A stretch of 8,421 nt of DNA from Alphaproteobacteria bacterium. GTDB lineage: Bacteria > Pseudomonadota > Alphaproteobacteria > UBA828. The translations under genes were made by a program, and so were the position numbers. The notes below the pieces were generated by a model. It had not been told where the DNA came from, did not search any database, and was given only the letters and a program-made list of their open reading frames with translations. The DNA is taken from the NCBI GenBank assembly GCA_029937205.1, contig JAPYQV010000099.1, forward strand, positions 1-8,421. Reading direction: 5' to 3'. Of the stretch, positions 1 to 4,638 are shown piece after piece; positions within the stretch are counted from its first letter, which is position 1; each line of letters starts with the position of its first letter.

Positions 1-156
1 CGTGAAGACCGGTATGGCCGCCATGCAGATCTTCATGATCGGCCATTTGAGGCCCCAAAAGAGGCCGACGGCGAGCAGCAGCACCAGCCCGCGCACGGGA
101 TAGATTGTGCCGCGCAAATTGTCCGGCGGGCGGGTCTTCAACCCATCATCTGACAC
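1..156 (-). CDS. DMT/EamA-type transporter, N-terminal fragment (runs off the left edge)
   Basis: The minus strand from position 156 to the window edge is open for 52 codons. It encodes a short polar N-terminus (VSDDGLKTRPPDNLRG) and then a hydrophobic helix of about residues 24-36 that leads into FWGLKWPIMK and AAIPVFT. The W-G-x-x-(W/F)-P-x-M-K pattern after the first membrane segment followed by I-P is characteristic of the first EamA repeat of drug/metabolite (DMT) transporters, which are ten-helix inner-membrane permeases or exporters. The start chosen is GTG at 154-156, because an in-frame stop lies only five codons upstream; a TTG six codons in is an alternative. It follows the amidase gene by 44 bases on the same strand, so the two are probably co-transcribed. 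The substrate cannot be inferred. Only about a sixth of a normal family member is visible. Confidence 0.65.
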   Translation of the reverse strand, partial: MSDDGLKTRPPDNLRGTIYPVRGLVLLLAVGLFWGLKWPIMKICMAAIPVFT

Positions 157-200
157 GAAATATCCGTTCGCTCAGCGCCGGGCAGGATCGGGCAAATGTA

Positions 201-1613
201 TCAATCCACGCAACGTAGCGGCGCGCCCAGGCGTTGGCGCGCCGTGCCCAACACTTTTTCGCAGGCCAACGCGACGGCAAGCAGGCGCTCTTCGCGCCCG
301 GCGCCGGCAATCAACTGCAGGCCAACCGGCATTCCGAACCCGTCGAGCGCCACCGGCAGCGTAATCGAGCATAATCCCAACAGGTTCACCGGATGGGTAT
401 TCTGTGTCATGTGGCCGAGATGGTGTTTGTATGTATTGACGTCGGCAACCTGTTCGACCGTCGGTGGCGCCACCGGGACGGTCGGCGTGATCAACGCATC
501 GACATGACGCAGCTTATGGTTGGCGACGCGCGCCAGACCGGCGATACGGCGGATCGCTTTGAGATAATCGATCGCCGTAATATTGCGCCCGGCGGCGAAG
601 CGCTCGGCAACATTGGGGTCGAGCGTGTCCATACGATCGGGATAATGTTCCTCAATGAAGGATTGCCCCTCGGCGCCGAATATGCCGCCGCGGAGCGAAC
701 TCTCGCGCGCCAACGTGGCTTCGGGCAGGGATACCGATCCGATGCGCGCACCCTTGGCACTGAGCTCAGCAATCGCCTGGCGCACGCCTTCGTCAATGCC
801 CGGCCCGCAATCCTCCCAGAAATGCTCATCACAGAGGGCAAAATTGAAATTGCCGACCTCGGCGCCGTCGGTTTGCTGAAAGAATGCCTCGGCGTTGCGG
901 TGCGCCGGGTCGATGGCGCCGAACGCCAGTATGGCATCGGTGACGTTGCGCGTGAGCGGCCCCGGCGTGTCATAGGTGTGGCTGAGCGGCACGATGCCTT
1001 CCGCCGACCAGCGGTCGATCGTAACCTTGAGGCCGACATTTCCGGTAACGCTGGCCGGGATGCGTACCGAACCGCCGGTATCCGAGCCCATCGCCACCAG
1101 GGCCGAACCCTCACACAAGCTGACCCCGGCGCCCGAGCTTGAGCCACCGGTGACGCGGTGATTTTCGACGTCCCAGGGATTGACCGGCGCGCCCCAATGG
1201 GAATTCGTGCCGACGCCGCCATAGGCGAATTCGACCGTGTGGGTCTTGCCCATGATGACGCCCCGGGCTAGGCGCAACGCCTCGGTGACAGGCCCCTCCT
1301 CGCGCCATTTTTCCGGCAATTCCTTGGGCGAGCCGCCAAAGGTCGGCATGCCGTGCACGCCGTAGAGATCCTTGAGCGAAATCGGCATGCCCATCAGCGC
1401 GCCGGCATCGTAGCCCGATGAAAGCAGACCATCGACGGCGCGGGCCTCGGTGCGGGCGCGCTCCTCATCCCAGTATTTATAGGCGCCGAGCGCCGCGCCG
1501 TATGAATCATGGCGCCGGGCAGCCTCGTCGATCAATGCCTCGGAACTGGTATCGCCGGCGCGCAAGGCAGCGGCGATGGTGCGCATGTCGCTATCAAGAA
1601 TATGTCCGCTCAC
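201..1613 (-). CDS. Amidase-signature family hydrolase
   Basis: This is an amidase-signature (AS) enzyme, a family that hydrolyses carboxamides through a Ser-cisSer-Lys triad. Numbering from the upstream ATG at 1641-1643, the catalytic Lys is K91 (PISLKDLYGVHG), the cis-Ser is S168 in TGGSSSGAG, and the nucleophile is S192 in GSDTGGSVRIPA. The 24-residue spacing between the two serines equals that in fatty-acid amide hydrolase (S217/S241). Length (~470 aa) is normal, and no signal peptide is seen, so it is probably cytoplasmic. The GTG start at 1611-1613 is preferred because a GGGGG run lies six bases upstream and the preceding ten residues (MPAKHHRGHI) look unlike the family; ATG at 1641-1643 and ATG at 1584-1586 are alternatives. 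It is followed by a DMT transporter on the same strand, which could move its substrate or product. Nothing marks it as GatA, since no gatC or gatB is nearby. The substrate is unknown. Confidence 0.9.
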   Translation of the reverse strand: MSGHILDSDMRTIAAALRAGDTSSEALIDEAARRHDSYGAALGAYKYWDEERARTEARAVDGLLSSGYDAGALMGMPISLKDLYGVHGMPTFGGSPKELPEKWREEGPVTEALRLARGVIMGKTHTVEFAYGGVGTNSHWGAPVNPWDVENHRVTGGSSSGAGVSLCEGSALVAMGSDTGGSVRIPASVTGNVGLKVTIDRWSAEGIVPLSHTYDTPGPLTRNVTDAILAFGAIDPAHRNAEAFFQQTDGAEVGNFNFALCDEHFWEDCGPGIDEGVRQAIAELSAKGARIGSVSLPEATLARESSLRGGIFGAEGQSFIEEHYPDRMDTLDPNVAERFAAGRNITAIDYLKAIRRIAGLARVANHKLRHVDALITPTVPVAPPTVEQVADVNTYKHHLGHMTQNTHPVNLLGLCSITLPVALDGFGMPVGLQLIAGAGREERLLAVALACEKVLGTARQRLGAPLRCVD

Positions 1614-1619
1614 TATATG

Positions 1620-1624
1620 CCCCC
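1620..1624 (-). promoter_or_regulatory. Candidate ribosome binding site for the amidase GTG start
   Basis: On the minus strand a GGGGG run lies six bases upstream of the GTG at 1611-1613. It can pair with the anti-Shine-Dalgarno sequence with one G-U wobble. Neither the ATG at 1641-1643 nor the internal ATG at 1584-1586 has a comparable purine run, which is the reason for preferring GTG. Confidence 0.35.
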
Positions 1625-1707
1625 GATGATGTTTCGCCGGCATGTTACAGCGAAAGTCACATTAATCGAGCGCTTAAGCCGGGCCGATAAATGTCAAAGG
1701 CGCCAGT

Positions 1708-1717
1708 ATTACGTAAT
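1708..1717. repeat. 10-bp perfect palindrome ATTACGTAAT, possible operator
   Basis: ATTACGTAAT reads identically on both strands. It sits in the divergent intergenic region about 90 bases before the EAL start and about 95 bases before the amidase GTG. A dimeric regulator could bind it and control both genes, but 10 bp is short and chance occurrence is possible. Confidence 0.3.
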
Positions 1718-1807
1718 TTCGTCGCGCGCCCGATCGTTAATCCTGGCCACGGTCTGCCTACTCATCAGCATTTGTTAATTATATTCCCGTAGAACAGGCA
1801 CTGAACA

Positions 1808-3571
1808 ATGCTTACCGCTCGGAATCCAGTCTTGACGAAACCTGCCACCGCGTTGGAAACCGCCCAGGCAGAGCGCAACCGTTTCATCGGCTTTGCCTTT
1901 GCCGTCGCCGAACTTGTCATAGAGGCAAACGAGGACGGTGATATTCTGTTTGCCGCTGGTGCCGCCGAGAGCATGTTCGGAATTTCAAACGAAAAGCTCA
2001 CGGGCAGTAACCTCTACCAATTGATTGAAGCCAAGGACCGCGCCGGCCTACGCAAGGCTTTGGCCAGCCTGCCGCTCGGCAAAAAGATGAAGTCCCGCGC
2101 GCTCACGGTGCAGCCGCCCGCCGGAAAAGTGCGAGCGCTGCGAGCCGGCGCTTACCGCCTGCCGAACAATCCCACTATCGCTTATATTTCTATATCGCTC
2201 CAGCGGTCGGACAATGCATCCGGAAAATTGGCGCGACGCAGCCCGAAATCCATCAACAGCCTTGATGCCACAACAGGACTGCCGAACAAGGAAACCTTCG
2301 CCAACGCTATCCGTGAGCGGGTTTCAAGCCTCAAAGCGTCGGGTGAATCGTGCAGCCTGACCATGGTCGATTTGGAAGGCCTGGAAGAAGTTCGCCCTCA
2401 CCTGGAAGACGGCGCGGAAGAAGAAATTTTTGCCAAGGTCGGCGCCCTCTTAAGCGCCAACTCCCTCGATGCCGATCTCGGCGGCCGAATTGACCGGGAT
2501 AAGCTGGGTTTTGTCCATGATCCGTCCTTCGACGTCGATGCCTTGGCAAAATCGGTCGAGAAAATGGTGCGCGACGCCTCGCCCTGGGCAGATGATTTTA
2601 AGCTTGGAACCGCCACCGTGGCGCTCGACGCCGAGGGCCTCAGCGAAGAGGATATGGGCCAGGCCGTGCTCTACACCCTCAACAGCTTTAGCAAATCAAG
2701 CGGCGGCCATGTCAAATTCGGCTCTCTGTCCGAAGGTTGCAAGGAAATGCTCGCCGAGACCATGGCCTGGCAGCAGCGCATCAAGCGCACCATCGCGGAT
2801 AAATCCTTTACCCTGGTCTATCAGCCGATCGTCGATTTAGCGGACGGCCAGGCACATCATTATGAAGTGCTGACCCGGCTGAATGACGACCCGGACGCCT
2901 CACCCTATAAATTCATCACCATGGCGGAGCAGCTCGGCAAGATCGCCGAGTTCGATTGGGCCGTCGTGGAGCGTGTTTTTAAGATATTGCGCAAAGCGGG
3001 TCCGGCGCGGGCGATCCCTCTTGCGGTCAATATCTCCGGCCGCTCACTCGCCTCAGCTGAATATGTGCGCTCGGTCACCGCCGCCATCAAAATGAACGGT
3101 GATTTGACGGACTTCATACTTTTTGAAGTTACCGAATCATCGAAAATCGTCGATCTGCAGAGTGCCAATGAGACGTTGAAATTGTTTCGCGATCTCGGTG
3201 TTGCCGTCTGCCTGGATGATTTTGGCGTCGGCGCAGCCGCGTTTGAATATTTACGCAGCTTACGCGTCGATTTCGTCAAGATCGACGGTAGCTTCGTGCG
3301 CGAGGCGGCGCATTCCAAATTCAGCGGCGCCTTCATCAAATCCATCGCGGCGATGTGTAAGGAACTCGGCATCAAAACCATCGCCGAGTTCATCGAGGAC
3401 GACGCCGCCACCCGCCTGATGCGCGCCACCGGTGTCGATCACGGCCAGGGTTGGCATTTCGGCAAGGCGCGCCCGGAATTGCCTTGGGACATCGAAGCCA
3501 GAAAAGCGGCGGCGCGGCCGCATGGTCATGAAAACTGGGACCCGACCGTCGGGCGCCGCACCAGCGCCTGA
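1808..3571 (+). CDS. PAS / degenerate GGDEF / EAL protein, predicted cyclic di-GMP phosphodiesterase
   Basis: This 587-residue cytoplasmic signalling protein has no membrane segment. Residues ~25-130 look like a PAS sensor domain (VIEANEDGDILFAAGAAESM, then a GISNEKLTG turn). Residues ~152-310 resemble a GGDEF domain, opening with DATTGLPNKETF, but the active-site loop reads RIDRDKLGF at 227-235, so both glycines are lost and diguanylate cyclase activity is not expected. Residues ~322-558 are an EAL domain that opens with EVL instead of EAL. All the residues needed for two-metal hydrolysis are present: E353, R357, N408, E440, D470, D471, K491, E527 and Q547. Prediction: it cleaves c-di-GMP to pGpG, with PAS and the dead cyclase domain as regulators. 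A weak AGG lies nine bases before ATG. It is divergent from the amidase and convergent with the ABM gene, so it is probably transcribed alone. Confidence 0.92.
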   Translation: MLTARNPVLTKPATALETAQAERNRFIGFAFAVAELVIEANEDGDILFAAGAAESMFGISNEKLTGSNLYQLIEAKDRAGLRKALASLPLGKKMKSRALTVQPPAGKVRALRAGAYRLPNNPTIAYISISLQRSDNASGKLARRSPKSINSLDATTGLPNKETFANAIRERVSSLKASGESCSLTMVDLEGLEEVRPHLEDGAEEEIFAKVGALLSANSLDADLGGRIDRDKLGFVHDPSFDVDALAKSVEKMVRDASPWADDFKLGTATVALDAEGLSEEDMGQAVLYTLNSFSKSSGGHVKFGSLSEGCKEMLAETMAWQQRIKRTIADKSFTLVYQPIVDLADGQAHHYEVLTRLNDDPDASPYKFITMAEQLGKIAEFDWAVVERVFKILRKAGPARAIPLAVNISGRSLASAEYVRSVTAAIKMNGDLTDFILFEVTESSKIVDLQSANETLKLFRDLGVAVCLDDFGVGAAAFEYLRSLRVDFVKIDGSFVREAAHSKFSGAFIKSIAAMCKELGIKTIAEFIEDDAATRLMRATGVDHGQGWHFGKARPELPWDIEARKAAARPHGHENWDPTVGRRTSA

Positions 3572-3572
3572 A

Positions 3573-3905
3573 TTATTCCGTCGGCAAAACGAATCCCATA
3601 TCGCGTTTGCCGGACACGTCATAAATCTCAGCTGAGTAATGCACGATATCGCCGCGGATATTGGCCGCGCTCAGGGCGGCGACGAGGGCGTCCATATAGG
3701 AATGGGTGAAGTGGGCGTCGAGATCCGACTGATCGTCCCAGACTTCAAAGATGATGGCGCGGTTGGGCGCCGTCACATCGATCGCCCAGTCATAAATCTG
3801 CGCGCCCTCTTCCTTGCGCGAATTCTCGATCGCTTCCAAAATCTCCGCTTTGATACGATCGAATCCACCCGGCACAAATTCAAATACAACAGCAACGATC
3901 AACAT
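3573..3905 (-). CDS. Small ABM-fold protein (antibiotic biosynthesis monooxygenase / YgiN-like)
   Basis: This 110-residue protein matches the ABM ferredoxin-like fold, a ~100-aa dimeric family that includes cofactor-free quinol monooxygenases such as YgiN and haem-degrading enzymes. Visible hallmarks are an N-terminal strand MLIVAVVFEFVPG, a helix rich in charged residues, the E-E-G-A-x-x-Y-D-W segment (equivalent to EPGCLxYE), then PNRAIIFEVWDD, which matches the family's F-x-x-x-E-x-W-x-D, and a helix HFTHSYMDALVAAL. The start is supported by AGGGAGA seven bases upstream. It is the last gene of the leftward run, 45 bases after the isomerase gene. Its stop codon is separated from the EAL gene's stop codon by one base. 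The reaction is unknown, and many family members are annotated only by fold. Confidence 0.8.
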   Translation of the reverse strand: MLIVAVVFEFVPGGFDRIKAEILEAIENSRKEEGAQIYDWAIDVTAPNRAIIFEVWDDQSDLDAHFTHSYMDALVAALSAANIRGDIVHYSAEIYDVSGKRDMGFVLPTE

Positions 3906-3911
3906 TCGGTT

Positions 3912-3918
3912 TCTCCCT
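3912..3918 (-). promoter_or_regulatory. Ribosome binding site of the ABM gene
   Basis: On the minus strand AGGGAGA lies seven bases upstream of the ATG at 3903-3905. It is a good Shine-Dalgarno match and fixes the start of the 110-residue protein. Confidence 0.6.
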
Positions 3919-3950
3919 GAATTGGTTGTTATTTTCTGATCGGCTGCGGA

Positions 3951-4613
3951 TTATTTCATGCCCGGCCCGAAATTTCCTCCATTTCTACGCCGTGCGCCGA
4001 CCGGCAGGTCCGCAATGCGTCCGAATTCGCCCGTGGCGAAGCGTTCCGGATCGCTGTGCCAATCGAGGAACATGTCGGTTGCGTCCTGCCCCCAGAACAA
4101 TTGGCCCTCGGCCACCAGGGTAGGAACGCCAAAGACACCATCGGCCAACGCTGCATCTGTGTTGCGTTTCAGCCTGTCCTTAATATCGGGATCGGAGATT
4201 TTCGCCGCCGCTTCCGCCGCATCAAGACCCAGGCGCGCCGTCAGTTCCTGCCATGCCGCAGCATCTTCCAGGTCGCCACCCTCGCCATAAATAAAATGGA
4301 ATATGGTCGCGATGGCGGCGCCGTTTTCGCCCAGAGCCAAGGCGAGGCGGAGCGCCTTCAGCGGGTTGAACGGATGCGACGGCGGCAGGATAAAGGGAAT
4401 GTCCCACCGCTCGGCAAGCCAACAGCAGAGGCGATAGGTGTGCAGACGTTTGGCCGGTATTTCCGCCGGGCCCTTGTGGCCCCAATGGTTGAGCAGGCCG
4501 GCGAAGAGCACAGGCCGGTAGACGATTTCCACATCATCCGGCAGGCGCGACAATTGCTCGCGCTGTAAATAGGCAAAGGGGGATATGAAATCGAAATACC
4601 AAGCTGCGTTCAT
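3951..4613 (-). CDS. 2-hydroxychromene-2-carboxylate isomerase family protein (DsbA-like, kappa-GST type)
   Basis: This 220-residue thioredoxin-fold protein belongs to the HCCA isomerase / kappa-class GST family, whose members use glutathione to isomerise aromatic-degradation intermediates such as 2-hydroxychromene-2-carboxylate. The N-terminus AAWYFDFISPFAYLQ carries the family's F-D-F-x-S-P-x-x-Y motif, with S11 at the position of the glutathione-activating serine. Near the C-terminus GVFGVPTLVAEGQLFWGQD holds the cis-proline loop and the conserved F-W-G-Q-D. About 40 residues follow, slightly long for the family. No CxxC is present, so it is not an oxidoreductase like true DsbA. The ATG at 4611-4613 is chosen because the family fold begins there; an in-frame ATG further upstream would only add 81 residues read through the 3' end of the kinase gene. 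It lies 25 bases after the kinase stop and 45 bases before the ABM gene, so it is likely in one operon. No other aromatic-catabolism genes are visible, so the physiological substrate is open. Confidence 0.88.
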   Translation of the reverse strand: MNAAWYFDFISPFAYLQREQLSRLPDDVEIVYRPVLFAGLLNHWGHKGPAEIPAKRLHTYRLCCWLAERWDIPFILPPSHPFNPLKALRLALALGENGAAIATIFHFIYGEGGDLEDAAAWQELTARLGLDAAEAAAKISDPDIKDRLKRNTDAALADGVFGVPTLVAEGQLFWGQDATDMFLDWHSDPERFATGEFGRIADLPVGARRRNGGNFGPGMK

Positions 4614-4638
4614 TATTATTACGTCCGGTTGTTGGCCC

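Larger units (their letters stand above)
1614..1807. promoter_or_regulatory. Divergent intergenic region between amidase and EAL genes
   Basis: This ~190-base region separates the leftward amidase operon from the rightward EAL gene and must hold promoters for both. Visible elements are a TTGACA hexamer on the minus strand at 1692-1697, without a convincing -10 at the usual distance; TATATT at 1780-1785 on the plus strand, a 5/6 match to a -10 box about 20 bases before the EAL start, without a clear -35; a perfect palindrome ATTACGTAAT at 1708-1717; and TTAA-N8-TTAA at 1662-1677. The region is more AT-rich than its surroundings. None of these is proven, and no terminator-like hairpin was seen. 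Confidence 0.4.

Noticed and set aside
393..1142. 249-codon plus-strand frame inside the amidase gene
   Set aside because: It is antisense to the catalytic core of the amidase; the composition is arginine-rich shadow sequence.
1662..1677. CtrA binding site (TTAA-N7-TTAA)
   Set aside because: The spacing is eight bases, not seven, so it is only a near match and is not called as a site.
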